Source: Winogradskyella alexanderae
Lineage (GTDB): Bacteria > Bacteroidota > Bacteroidia > Flavobacteriales > Flavobacteriaceae
Direction: 5' to 3'
Length of the DNA: 64,000 nt
Assembly: GCF_020166335.1 (NCBI RefSeq)
Contig: NZ_JAIUJR010000002.1
Coordinates: forward strand, 1 to 64,000
Below, piece by piece: positions 18,775-27,847 of the stretch. Numbering within the stretch: the first letter of the stretch is position 1; every line of letters starts with the position of its first letter. A model generated the notes under the pieces. It did no database searches and had not been told where the DNA came from. It was given only the letters and a program-made list of their open reading frames with translations. Both the position numbers and the translations under genes were made by a program.

Positions 18775-18954
18775 ACTATTTATAAGCCATTCTGTCATTA
18801 AATATTCAAGAATAGCAATTCTTTAAAACTATTAATAATTAACTTTATACTGAATATCAGTAGTTTACAGGACATTCAAAGTCTTACATATCAATAAATG
18901 TTCAATTCTTATGCCATTAGCTTTTAAGAGATTAAAACTTTTTTTGTAAAAAAC

Positions 18955-18984
18955 TGTAACACATGAAAAAAGGATTTATCTATA
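18955..18984 (+). promoter_or_regulatory. Candidate ECF-type promoter of the sigma operon
   Basis: TGTAAC (18955-18960), an 18-base spacer and TCTATA (18979-18984) lie just before the sigma gene, with no match to TAnnTTTG. AAC-type -35 elements are usual for ECF-dependent promoters, so autoregulation is possible. It is judged by pattern only. Confidence 0.3.
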
Positions 18985-19003
18985 TACCGAAGCAATTGTT
19001 TTA

Positions 19004-19555
19004 TTGAAACCGACCAATCAAAATATCGAACAGTTACTATTGCAATGCAATTCTGGAAACCAACGTGCACAATTAGAGGTTTATAACAGATATAACAAAG
19101 CAATGTATAACACAGCATTTAGGATCGTAAAAGATTCTTTTAAAGCTGAAGACATTATGCAAGAGTCTTTTTTAACGGCTTTTACAAAACTGAATACATT
19201 AGAGGACACCAGATTATTTGGCGCCTGGTTAAAACGAATTGTTGTAAACAATAGTATTGCAGACTACAACAAATCTGCCAAGCAAAAAGAAGTCCCCTTA
19301 GAAACAGTATTGTACAAAGTAGAAGACACAAGTGGTATAGAAGAAAATGATCAAAACTCAAAAAAAGTAAGAGAAATAATGAATGCAATGAAATCCTTAA
19401 AACCAAATTACAATCTAGGGCTCACACTGCATCTTATTGAAGGCTATGATTATGAAGAAATATGTGAAATTATGAATATCACCTACGCTAATTGCAGAAC
19501 ACTTATATCCAGGGCAAAAGAAAGCCTTAGAAAAAAATTAATGCAAACGGCTTAA
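19004..19555 (+). CDS. ECF-family RNA polymerase sigma factor
   Basis: 183 residues, starting at TTG (no in-frame ATG fits). Region 2 is RYNKAMYNTAFRIVKDSFKA-EDIMQESF with LFGAWLKRIVVNN. Region 4 is LTLHLIEGYDYEEICEIMNI-TYANCRTLISRAKESLRKKL. This is the two-domain ECF layout. It directs RNA polymerase to a small envelope-related regulon. A membrane-spanning anti-sigma-like gene follows 10 bp downstream, then two exported beta-helix proteins, suggesting sigma release on an envelope signal. It is divergent from lon. Confidence 0.92.
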   Translation: MKPTNQNIEQLLLQCNSGNQRAQLEVYNRYNKAMYNTAFRIVKDSFKAEDIMQESFLTAFTKLNTLEDTRLFGAWLKRIVVNNSIADYNKSAKQKEVPLETVLYKVEDTSGIEENDQNSKKVREIMNAMKSLKPNYNLGLTLHLIEGYDYEEICEIMNITYANCRTLISRAKESLRKKLMQTA

Positions 19556-19565
19556 AAAATTGAAT

Positions 19566-20129
19566 ATGGACAACAAAAATATTGACAAACTATTTGAGGA
19601 CTTACAAGGTAGGTTTGATATAAACAAGCCAAAACTAGGCCATCAATTACGTTTTTTGGATAAGTTAAATGAGTCCAAGAACGTCAGTGCTGAAAGCGGT
19701 AGTGTTTGGCGATTAAACTGGAAACCATTAATGGCTGTTGCCGCCTCAATAATTGTTTGTCTTGGTATATTCTTTTCTATACCCAACGATCCTGAATTGC
19801 TTGACTTAGCCAGTATATCACCAGAGATGTCTAATACACAAGACTTCTTTACAACAACGATTGAGAATGAGTTAAAAAAACTAAATGACGAACGTTCACC
19901 ACTCACTCAACAAATTATTGATGATGCCTTAAAACAACTACAGTTGTTAGAAAACGAATACACAAACTTAAAAATCGATTTAACCGAAAGCAATGAAGAC
20001 CAGCGTGTTATATACGCGATGATCTCTAACTTTCAAAGTAGAATTGAAATTCTAAACAACGTTTTAGAACAGATTGAAAATGTAAAACAATTTAAATCCA
20101 ACACTGATGAAAACACTAATACAATTTAA
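19566..20129 (+). CDS. Membrane anti-sigma-factor-like protein
   Basis: 187 residues from ATG 19566 (a TTG two codons earlier is possible). The N-terminal about 48 residues are cytoplasmic (NIDKLFEDLQGRFDINKPKL). One membrane segment lies at about 52-70 (LMAVAASIIVCLGIFFS), followed by a periplasmic coiled coil (ENELKKLNDERSPLTQQIID..., about 95-180). There is no zinc HxxxCxxC motif. The position right after an ECF sigma gene and the topology suggest an anti-sigma factor. The product is otherwise unnamed, so the role is inferred. The end overlaps the next gene by 23 bp. Confidence 0.7.
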   Translation: MDNKNIDKLFEDLQGRFDINKPKLGHQLRFLDKLNESKNVSAESGSVWRLNWKPLMAVAASIIVCLGIFFSIPNDPELLDLASISPEMSNTQDFFTTTIENELKKLNDERSPLTQQIIDDALKQLQLLENEYTNLKIDLTESNEDQRVIYAMISNFQSRIEILNNVLEQIENVKQFKSNTDENTNTI

Positions 20130-21195
20130 ACTCATCGCAATTTTATTCATGTTGCCAACCCTTGTAATGGGCAATAGTATTTCTGAAATTGCGAAGTCTA
20201 CCAGAGAAAAGCAAATTAAAAAATCGTTTAATGTAAATGCTAATTCTACATTAAAAATCAATAATAGCTACGGTAATATTGATATTGTAACATGGGATGA
20301 AAACCGCATTGAATTTGACATTATAATAAAAGTTACGGGTAATAACCCTGATAAAGTAGAAGATCGACTCGAGGATATTGACGTTAAATTTTCTACATCA
20401 AGCGGATGGGTTGCAGCAGAAACGCAATTTGGTAAAAAGAGTAAGTCATGGTGGAATTGGGGCAACAATAATAGATTAAAGGTAGAAGTGAATTATCGTG
20501 TTAAAGTTCCAATTACTAATAATGTTATTTTAGATAATGACTATGGTTCAATAAATGTAGATAAGCTTGAAGGACGCGCCACTATAAATTGTGATTATGG
20601 CAAGGTTACTACTCAAGAATTAATGGCCAAAGACAACGTACTAAACTTTGACTACACTAACAATAGCTATTTTGAATATATAAACGGTGGTAAGATTACA
20701 GCAGATTACAGCAGTTTTACCGTAGGAAAAACAAAAAATCTTGAATTAAACGCAGATTATACCAAATCAATAATCGAAATATCAGAAAATATAAAGTACA
20801 ACTGTGATTACGGTTCCTTAAAAGTTGATAATGTGAATAATATTGAAGGAAACGCAGATTACTTGACCTTGAGACTAGGTAATGTTTTTAAAAATGCTGA
20901 TTTAAAGGCAGATTATGGTGCTATAAAAATAGACCGATTAGCGTCTAACGCTAATAATGTAAACATAAACACAGAATTTGTTGGTGTAACCATTGGCTAT
21001 GATCCTGGATACAGTTTTGATTTTGATATTGATCTTGAGTACGCATCTCTAAAAGGTGACGAGGAATTCAACTTTACTAATAAAAAGATAGACGGTTCTG
21101 AGAAATACTTTAGTGGCTACTCAGGCAAAGATAACTCCGGAAATCTCATAAATATCGAAGCTGAATACGGCAGTATTACATTTAAAAAATTATAA
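20107..21195 (+). CDS. Exported beta-helix protein, DUF4097-like
   Basis: 362 residues with a signal peptide (about 1-22, FMLPTLVMG). Short strands with the repeated pattern N-D/S-Y-G-S/N-I-x-V/I recur through the protein: NNSYGNIDIVTWDENRIEFDI, NDYGSINVDKL, CDYGKVTTQ, ADYSSFTVGK, CDYGSLKVDNV, ADYGAIKIDRL and AEYGSITFKKL at the end. This looks like the right-handed beta-helix of DUF4097-type proteins. It is periplasmic or surface-exposed. Its start codon lies inside the end of the anti-sigma-like gene, so the two are translationally coupled. Function is unknown. Confidence 0.8.
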   Translation: MKTLIQFKLIAILFMLPTLVMGNSISEIAKSTREKQIKKSFNVNANSTLKINNSYGNIDIVTWDENRIEFDIIIKVTGNNPDKVEDRLEDIDVKFSTSSGWVAAETQFGKKSKSWWNWGNNNRLKVEVNYRVKVPITNNVILDNDYGSINVDKLEGRATINCDYGKVTTQELMAKDNVLNFDYTNNSYFEYINGGKITADYSSFTVGKTKNLELNADYTKSIIEISENIKYNCDYGSLKVDNVNNIEGNADYLTLRLGNVFKNADLKADYGAIKIDRLASNANNVNINTEFVGVTIGYDPGYSFDFDIDLEYASLKGDEEFNFTNKKIDGSEKYFSGYSGKDNSGNLINIEAEYGSITFKKL

Positions 21196-21214
21196 ACCAA
21201 TCAAAAAAATAATT

Positions 21215-21940
21215 ATGAAACAATTAAAATCATTCGTATTAATTACATTATTATTGAGCACGACAGTTTCTTGTGCACAATGGGGAAAATGGAAGAAAAT
21301 AAAAGGTAATGGCGAAATCACAACCATTTCCAGAACAACTGGTGATTATGATGGACTTAAGGCTCAAGGGCCTATGGATTTTAAACTTGTACCAGGAACT
21401 GAGGGTAAAATCACAATTAAAGGAGATTCTAACCTAATGGAATACATTATTACTGAAGTAAAGGATAATAAATTGGTTGTTAAAGTTAAAGACAAGGCTA
21501 ATTTAAAACCAACTAAATCCATTTTAATAACAATTCCTTATAAAGACATCTCCCAAGTGTCATTAGCAGGTTCGGGTGATATTTATAATGAAGGCATTAT
21601 AAAAGCAAAGGATTTTGACGTTGCCCTAGCAGGTTCGGGTGATGTAATATTAAATATTTCTGCAACATCAACTCAAAGCAGTTTAGCTGGTTCTGGTGAT
21701 ATTGAACTTAAAGGAAATAGCACCAATCTTAAAACAAGTGTAGCCGGATCTGGTGATTTTGACGGCAGCAGATTAGAAAGTATAAATGTAGATGCTTCGG
21801 TGTCAGGTTCAGGCGATGTAAGCGTTGTTTGCAATGGTAAATTGAAAGCAAGGGTATCAGGATCTGGAGATATCACCTATAGTGGTAAGCCTACTTCAAA
21901 AGACACCAAAGTTTCAGGTTCTGGAGATATTAGTAACTAA
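21215..21940 (+). CDS. Head GIN domain-containing protein (DUF2807)
   Basis: 241 residues. The signal peptide ends TVSCAQWGK; a cysteine at the lipobox-like position (LSTTVSC, Cys20) makes lipidation possible. From residue about 45 it follows the DUF2807 pattern (YDGLKAQGPMDFKLVPGTEGKI), then repeats the motif A/S-G-S-G-D-I/V/F seven times, ending SGSGDISN. This is a parallel beta-helix with a GSGD turn in each coil. It is 19 bp after the DUF4097-like gene and closes the operon before a terminator. It is presumably an envelope protein; its ligand or function is unknown. Confidence 0.88.
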   Translation: MKQLKSFVLITLLLSTTVSCAQWGKWKKIKGNGEITTISRTTGDYDGLKAQGPMDFKLVPGTEGKITIKGDSNLMEYIITEVKDNKLVVKVKDKANLKPTKSILITIPYKDISQVSLAGSGDIYNEGIIKAKDFDVALAGSGDVILNISATSTQSSLAGSGDIELKGNSTNLKTSVAGSGDFDGSRLESINVDASVSGSGDVSVVCNGKLKARVSGSGDITYSGKPTSKDTKVSGSGDISN

Positions 21941-21963
21941 TTGAAATACCAATCAAAAAAATT

Positions 21964-21994
21964 AAACCACTATTCTTAATGTAGTGGTTTTTTT
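21964..21994. terminator. Bidirectional terminator
   Basis: AAACCACTA (21964-21972) pairs with TAGTGGTTT (21982-21990), with T after it on plus and a T-rich run on minus. It separates the converging sigma operon and the duplicated-module lipoprotein. Confidence 0.85.
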
Positions 21995-22927
21995 CTAGTA
22001 TCTCACATATCCCCAAATAATGTCCTGGACAATATCTTCAACATTCGAGCTTATGCTTGTTGCAACAAAAAAGTCTCGCATAGCTATAAATATAAGATCG
22101 CCATTTCTAAAAAAATCCAATACTGATCCATCACTATCTAATGTCACAGTGATGGCATCACCTTCTTGAGTCCATGTAAAATCAAATGTTCTAACATCCT
22201 CAAAACATTCAACTGAATAATCAAGATCATTAGGGTTATTCGTTGGTGAACTAACCTGAACTTGCATTGATTCTCTATAATATAATGCCCCTGTTCCATC
22301 TGCATTAAAAGATGCTGTTTCATTTTCAAAACAGTCAATCTCCATTAAATAGTCATTTGTTTCTATGCCGTCATTGTCAATATCCCTCGGGATGTCAGAC
22401 TGCCATCCAAGGAGTTTCCATTCCCCAACAACGTTAAATACTACAGGTTCGCAATTACCCAAATCATTTATTAAGCCTTGTAATGTACCATCGTCGCCAC
22501 ACACTTCAATTTGGTTTTGTAAAGCTTCACGATATGAAATGCATGCAACTTGATAATTTGGAGTGATTGCATCTTCTAAATCTTCCAGTGCCAATGCTGT
22601 TGCTGCTATAGCCAATTCACATGCTGTTGTATTATTTTCTGGAATACATTCGCCTAAACTATCAATAGTGGCTTGTAGGTCACCATTTTCATCTCCACAA
22701 ACCTCAATCTGTTCTTGTAAAGCATCGCGATAAACTTGACAAAATAAATTGAAATCTTCATCATCCGCGTTCGTAAAATCAATTAAAGCTTGTTCTGCTA
22801 ATTCAGCGACAATAAGACATTCATCATTAGTATCAATAATAATGTCGCCTTCATAAGGTTCATTATCACATGTGACTGCAATAAACAAAATAAGAAAGGA
22901 TAATAGTGCGAATATTTTCTTTATCAT
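21995..22927 (-). CDS. Lipoprotein with duplicated four-cysteine module and lipocalin-like domain
   Basis: 310 residues. The signal peptide leads to a lipobox ending AVTC (Cys20). Two homologous modules follow (about residues 36-95 and 101-161). Both contain E/A-C-x(n)-C, the block Y-R-D/E-A-L-Q-x-Q-I-E-V-C-G-D and a closing L-G-E/N-C, so each has four matching cysteines. The C-terminal part (about 165-305) begins VVGEWKLLGWQSDIPRDIDN and resembles the lipocalin-like domain of flavobacterial lipoproteins. It is probably on an outer face of the envelope. No function is known. Confidence 0.8.
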   Translation of the reverse strand: MIKKIFALLSFLILFIAVTCDNEPYEGDIIIDTNDECLIVAELAEQALIDFTNADDEDFNLFCQVYRDALQEQIEVCGDENGDLQATIDSLGECIPENNTTACELAIAATALALEDLEDAITPNYQVACISYREALQNQIEVCGDDGTLQGLINDLGNCEPVVFNVVGEWKLLGWQSDIPRDIDNDGIETNDYLMEIDCFENETASFNADGTGALYYRESMQVQVSSPTNNPNDLDYSVECFEDVRTFDFTWTQEGDAITVTLDSDGSVLDFFRNGDLIFIAMRDFFVATSISSNVEDIVQDIIWGYVRY

Positions 22928-22966
22928 AGCAAGGTAAAGTTAAGGAATTTCCATGAGTTAAAAACT

Positions 22967-24310
22967 CTAAGAAACTTCCTGCCCAACAATTTTTATACCT
23001 TTAAGTCTGACTAAAATGATTAGTCCTATGATAAAAAATGTTATTAAAAATAATATTGAATAGCGCATGCTCCCGGTAATACTTGCAACAAAGCCATATA
23101 AGAACATTCCTATCACAATACCAATCTTTTCCGCTACATCATAAAAACTAAAGTAAGATGCCGTATCCTCAGTTCCACGCGGAATTAATTTACTGTAAGT
23201 AGATCTTGATAGTGACTGTATGCCTCCCATTACCAAACCAACTGAAGCGGCGGTAATATAAAAGTGTGTAGGTGTCGTTACAAAGTAAGCAAAAGCACAT
23301 ATTAGTATCCAAATACATATCACGCAAATAAGGGCTTTAATATTACCTATTTTCTTTGAAAGCTTAGCGGTATAATTGGCGCCAACAACAGCTATTAATT
23401 GTATTAATAAAATGCTTATAATTAAGCCTGTCGTGGAGTCTTGTTTTCCCCAGTCTAATTCCTCAACCGCAAAGTAAGTTGCTGCTATCATAATAGTTTG
23501 AACAGCCATACTGTAAATAAAAAACGCAGATAAATAGCGTTTTAAAATCTTGTTAGACTTCAAGGCGATCCAAATCTTCTTTAACTCATTAAAACCGGAC
23601 ATTAATACAGTTTTTGTTACTTTATGACCTTCATGTGTTCCAGTAGGTAGATACTTGAATGTATACTGTGCAAACAATATCCACCATACTCCTACTAGGA
23701 TAAATGCAATACGTGTTGGCTGCGCTTCGTTTTCAAAACCAAACCACTCGTATTTTAATATCATAACAAGGTTTAGTAATAACAATAGTACACTACCAAT
23801 GTAGCCCAGTGAAAAACCCTTGGCGCTAACTTTATCTTGTTGTTCTGGGTAAGCAATATCTGGTAAGTATGAGTTGTAAAACACCAAACTACCCCAAAAA
23901 CCAACTAGACCAAGCACATAACAAATCATCCCAAAGACAATATTTTCCAAGGAAAACCAGTATAAACCAATACATGAGAGTGCACCTAAATAACAGAAAA
24001 ACTTCATGAACGATTCTTTGTTGCCAACATAATCTGATATGCCTGACAAGATTGGTGACAAAAACGACACAATTAAAAAACTAAATGCAGTAACATAACT
24101 TATCAAAGAATCATTGTTAAACTCATAACCTAAAAAGTAGACTGAATCATTTAGTATTTTGCCTGTCTCTTCGTCTTTAATTATTGTTAGTGCACCATAA
24201 AATATCGGAAATACTGCTGAAGAAATAACCAATGGGTAAACAGAATTAGCCCAATCATAAAAGGCCCATGCATGAAGAAGCTTTTTACTTCCCTTTTTGA
24301 GTTCGCTCAT
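22967..24310 (-). CDS. MFS transporter, UMF1 type
   Basis: 447 residues from ATG 24310. The 17 codons before it in the same frame have no family match, and MSELKKGSKKLLHAWAFYDWANSVYPLVI is the usual start. About 12 membrane segments are visible. The N-terminal motif AWAFYDWANS and the SQS-like block GGIQSLSRSTYSKLIPRGTE are typical of the UMF1/Atg22-like branch of the major facilitator superfamily. The substrate is unknown; amino acid or peptide-related efflux is possible from family resemblance only. It lies 67 bp after the M48 gene and may be transcribed with it. Confidence 0.88.
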   Translation of the reverse strand: MSELKKGSKKLLHAWAFYDWANSVYPLVISSAVFPIFYGALTIIKDEETGKILNDSVYFLGYEFNNDSLISYVTAFSFLIVSFLSPILSGISDYVGNKESFMKFFCYLGALSCIGLYWFSLENIVFGMICYVLGLVGFWGSLVFYNSYLPDIAYPEQQDKVSAKGFSLGYIGSVLLLLLNLVMILKYEWFGFENEAQPTRIAFILVGVWWILFAQYTFKYLPTGTHEGHKVTKTVLMSGFNELKKIWIALKSNKILKRYLSAFFIYSMAVQTIMIAATYFAVEELDWGKQDSTTGLIISILLIQLIAVVGANYTAKLSKKIGNIKALICVICIWILICAFAYFVTTPTHFYITAASVGLVMGGIQSLSRSTYSKLIPRGTEDTASYFSFYDVAEKIGIVIGMFLYGFVASITGSMRYSILFLITFFIIGLIILVRLKGIKIVGQEVS

Positions 24311-24377
24311 AGATACGTAATATAAAAAGCTGTTCCAAAGAACAGCTTCTAAAGTAATCAAATATTATTTATGAAAC

Positions 24378-25208
24378 TTAATTTATAGGTCTAAAAGAAG
24401 TTACTCCAAATTTGCGTGCCTCCGCTTTTGCCTTTGGCGACAGTGCCATTAAATTTTGAATTCTTGAGTCATTACTTGGGTGCGTACTCATAAATTCTGG
24501 CGGTGCTTGGCCGCCACTATTGGCTTTCATGCGCTTCCAAAGTTCAGCAGCTTCATCTGGATTATAACCAGCTATGGCCATCAAATATAGGCCTATTTTA
24601 TCGGCTTCTGTTTCATGTGCTCTACTGAAAGGTAACATTCCGCCTACATTACTAGCCAAGCCATAAGCCTGCATCCACATTTGTTGCTTTTCGGGACTTT
24701 CATTACCTGTTGCAACAGCAACAGCAACACCACCTGCCTGTTGCAATATTCCCGAACTCATTCGTTGTTGTCCATGATTGGCCAATGCATGAGCAACTTC
24801 ATGTCCCATAATTGCAGCTACACCTGTTTCATTTTGTGCTATTGGTAAAATCCCAGTGTAAAAGGCGATTTTTCCTCCCGGCATACACCAAGCATTAACC
24901 TGCTCTGATTCTATTAACTTATACTCCCACTTATAATCGTCTAAATAACCTTGGTAACCGTTAGCATTTAACCATCGTTCAGCAGCAATTGCAATTCGCT
25001 GCCCTACTCGTGTTATCATTTCTGAGTCTGATGTTCCGGTAATAACTTTATTCTCACTCAGAACTTGGCCATATTGTGCAAATGATGCAGGAAATAATTG
25101 ATCGTTGGATACAAATGCCATAGTCTTTTTTCCTGTGAATGGATTTGTAGCACAGGATACAATTACAGCAATTACACCTACAATTAAAATTATTTTTTTA
25201 AGTCGCAT
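24378..25208 (-). CDS. M48-family metalloprotease lipoprotein
   Basis: 276 residues. The SpII signal ends VIAVIVSC (Cys19). The zinc site is HEVAHALANHGQQRM (HExxH), with the third ligand in HETEADKIGLYLMAIAGYNP. The ending STHPSNDSRIQNL is also typical of LoiP/BepA/Oma1-like peptidases. These act in the periplasm on misfolded or outer-membrane proteins. The alanine/glycine-rich stretch after the active site (SGILQQAGGVAVAVATG) may be membrane-associated. It is upstream of the MFS gene. Confidence 0.93.
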   Translation of the reverse strand: MRLKKIILIVGVIAVIVSCATNPFTGKKTMAFVSNDQLFPASFAQYGQVLSENKVITGTSDSEMITRVGQRIAIAAERWLNANGYQGYLDDYKWEYKLIESEQVNAWCMPGGKIAFYTGILPIAQNETGVAAIMGHEVAHALANHGQQRMSSGILQQAGGVAVAVATGNESPEKQQMWMQAYGLASNVGGMLPFSRAHETEADKIGLYLMAIAGYNPDEAAELWKRMKANSGGQAPPEFMSTHPSNDSRIQNLMALSPKAKAEARKFGVTSFRPIN

Positions 25209-25286
25209 AACCTAAATTTTAAATTAATAAACACTAATTTACAAAAATCAATTCATCAATAAGACCCTAACAAATCTAATTGGTCA

Positions 25287-27695
25287 CTATTTTTTACCTA
25301 TGATGTGAAGCTCTGAAAAATTCTTGTCAACAACAAAGGAAGTTGTGCCATTAGATTTAAGATGTTCTCTCGATATCTTTTGGTTATCAAGTTGAATTTC
25401 ACCAATCTCAAATGGTAAACCATGAATCCTAATTTTAAAGGTTTCATATGGCGTAATATAACGCCCTTCCTTATGTTGGTTAATTATTAACTCATTGGTT
25501 CTACCAGTTAGATTAAAGTTTCTCAAGCTATATCTACCTTTTGTATAATCGTAGCCATCATTGGCATCACTATAAAGTTCACTCTTTTCTTTCCCTTTGG
25601 TATAGTAAACATCTAGAGTGATCTCATCTATTTCTTTTTCGCCAACATATTGTTGAACGGGATATTTTGGGATAATTGCACCTTCCTTTATAAAGATTGG
25701 CATACTATCGATATCGGAATCTACCCACATTTCTTTACCACCTTTTATAACCTCATCGGTCCAATAGTTGTACCAATTACCTCTTGGAAGATACATTCGT
25801 CTTCCTTTAGCATTAGGCTCTAAAATTGGACAAACTAATATTTGTTCACCAAAAATAAATTCGTCCGTTCTGTAATGTGTATGAACATCATCCTGATCAT
25901 ATAGCACTAATGATTTTAATAAAGGTGTACCATGATCTGCGTAATTCCAAAAGGCTGTATACAAATAGGGTAATAACTGATACCTTAATTCAATGAATTT
26001 TCTAACTATATCTGTAACGTCTTCATCAAAAGCCCAAGGTTCTTGGTCACCGTGATCACCAGAAGAATGTACTCTAAAGAAAGGATGAAAAGCCCCTAAC
26101 TGAATCCAACGTGCAAATAGTTCGCCTTGTGGCTGTTCTGCAAAACCTCCTATATCACTTCCAGCAAATGAAAAACCAGACATAGCTAATCGCTGTGCTT
26201 GAATATTCGCTATCCATAAATGCTCCCAGGTTGCTACGTTGTCTCCAGTCCATGTTGATGTGTAGCGTTGCGTACCAGAATAAGCTGCACGTGTAATTAC
26301 GAATGGACGTTTAGGAAATGAGTATTTTTTAAGACCTTGATAGGTAGCACGTGCCATTTGCATACCATATATATTATGGGCTTTTCTGTGGCTGCATGGA
26401 TTACCATCATAGTCATGGCGAACGTCATCTGGGAATGTTTTATTTGGCACCTCCATAACGGCAGGCTCATTCATATCGTTCCAAACACCCTTGATGCCAA
26501 TATCTTCAATTAATTCTTTAAAAAGACTCGACCACCAATCTCTAACCTCCGGATTCGTGAAATCAGGAAAATAACATTCCCCTGGCCAGACTTTTCCTTT
26601 CATATAAGGTCCATCTGCCCTTTTACAGAAATAATCTTTTTCCAGTGCTTCTTTAAAAACAGAATAGTCGTTGTCTATTTTGATGCCTGGATCTATAATT
26701 GCAACAGTTTTAAAACCCTGTTCTTTAAGTTCTTTTACCATTACCTTAGGGTCTGGAAAGTATTCTTTATTCCACGTAAAACAGCGGAAACCATCCATGT
26801 AATCAATGTCTAGATAGATGGCATCACAAGGAATCTTTAGCTCTCTAAACTTAGAGGTAATTTCCTTTACTTTACTCTCAGGGTAATAACTCCATTTACA
26901 TTGATGAAAGCCTAATGCCCACATTGGAGGTAAATGATGTGGCTTACCTGTTAAATCCGTATAGCTCTCAACAACATCATTCATTTTAGGTCCATAGAAG
27001 AAATAATAGTTCATCTCACCTCCTTGAGCCCAGAAACTTGTAACATTACGTCTCTCTTGTGCAAAATCAAAAGATGATTTAAAAGAGTTATCAAAGAAAA
27101 TCCCATAGGCTTTGCCGTGATGCAAACCGGTATAAAATGGTATTGCTTTATAAATAGGGTCAGTGTCCTTGCCATAGGCATAAGAATCTGTTACCCAATT
27201 ATCAAAACGCTTTCCCTTTAAATTCAAATGATTTGGCTTGTCTCCCAGACCATAGTAACTTTCGCCGTCATTCGAGACTTTACTCATTTTTACAATATTA
27301 CCACCAAAATGATAGCTTTCCTCCCAGTGGAAACCAATTTCATCCTGATTTATTAAAAGACCATCTTTTACATCGAAAATTGAAATTCTCAAACTTTCTT
27401 TGGAAATCTCGCAGCGTAATTTTGAAGTAATGACCACATAACAATCCTCGCTCTCCTCAATCTCTAATTCATTATAACCTATACTTGCATATTTAGTAAT
27501 AGCGTATGAAAAATCCTTCTCGAAATTGCCAACAGTAGTGTATCTAAAACGTAATAGACTATCTCTTACTACAGTTAATTGAAGAACAACATTATTCTCG
27601 GTTGAAAAATATAGTTTATCAACATCTTTTTCAAAGCCTATTATGCGTGAAGGAAACTGATTTCCCTTATTTTCTAATTCAGTATTTGTAATCAT
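25287..27695 (-). CDS. Glycoside hydrolase family 31 alpha-glucosidase
   Basis: 802 residues, no signal peptide, so probably cytoplasmic. Domain order: N-terminal galactose-mutarotase-like domain (about 20-230), then the GH31 barrel (about 240-600) with PPMWALGFHQCKWSYYPESK, nucleophile Asp in GVWNDMNEPAVME and acid/base Asp in TWTGDNVATWEHL, then C-terminal beta domains with a DUF5110-like segment (ITLDVYYTKGKEKSELYSD). It cleaves terminal alpha-glucosyl units. It is last in a minus-strand glucan cluster, 152 bp after glgB, so a role in turnover of the storage glucan or maltodextrins fits. Confidence 0.93.
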   Translation of the reverse strand: MITNTELENKGNQFPSRIIGFEKDVDKLYFSTENNVVLQLTVVRDSLLRFRYTTVGNFEKDFSYAITKYASIGYNELEIEESEDCYVVITSKLRCEISKESLRISIFDVKDGLLINQDEIGFHWEESYHFGGNIVKMSKVSNDGESYYGLGDKPNHLNLKGKRFDNWVTDSYAYGKDTDPIYKAIPFYTGLHHGKAYGIFFDNSFKSSFDFAQERRNVTSFWAQGGEMNYYFFYGPKMNDVVESYTDLTGKPHHLPPMWALGFHQCKWSYYPESKVKEITSKFRELKIPCDAIYLDIDYMDGFRCFTWNKEYFPDPKVMVKELKEQGFKTVAIIDPGIKIDNDYSVFKEALEKDYFCKRADGPYMKGKVWPGECYFPDFTNPEVRDWWSSLFKELIEDIGIKGVWNDMNEPAVMEVPNKTFPDDVRHDYDGNPCSHRKAHNIYGMQMARATYQGLKKYSFPKRPFVITRAAYSGTQRYTSTWTGDNVATWEHLWIANIQAQRLAMSGFSFAGSDIGGFAEQPQGELFARWIQLGAFHPFFRVHSSGDHGDQEPWAFDEDVTDIVRKFIELRYQLLPYLYTAFWNYADHGTPLLKSLVLYDQDDVHTHYRTDEFIFGEQILVCPILEPNAKGRRMYLPRGNWYNYWTDEVIKGGKEMWVDSDIDSMPIFIKEGAIIPKYPVQQYVGEKEIDEITLDVYYTKGKEKSELYSDANDGYDYTKGRYSLRNFNLTGRTNELIINQHKEGRYITPYETFKIRIHGLPFEIGEIQLDNQKISREHLKSNGTTSFVVDKNFSELHIIGKK

Positions 27696-27697
27696 AG

Positions 27698-27720
27698 CGT
27701 GATTTCATTAAAAAATCACG
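27698..27720 (-). promoter_or_regulatory. Hairpin directly before the GH31 start codon
   Basis: Minus strand CGTGATTT pairs with AAATCACG (8 bp, 7-nt loop); the stem ends 2 nt before the ATG. The loop/stem contains an out-of-frame ATG that opens a 9-codon reading frame overlapping the true start. Possible translational control. Confidence 0.35.
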
Positions 27721-27847
27721 TAAAAGAAAGGAAAAAATAGAACTTAAGAAAGTGCGCCAAGGTCTATTTATGCAGAATTGTTAACTACATCGATTTCGAA
27801 CCAAAATATTAGTTAAACGACAAATATTTTTCCTACAAAAGAAACAT

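Noticed and set aside
21560..21940. Seven near-identical short repeats, suspected as CRISPR or tandem DNA
   Set aside because: They are in frame and encode the GSGD turns of a DUF2807 beta-helix; no spacers or leader.
25287..27695. GH31 gene as part of a polysaccharide utilization locus
   Set aside because: No SusC/SusD pair or regulator is adjacent, and the protein has no signal peptide; it belongs with the glg genes.
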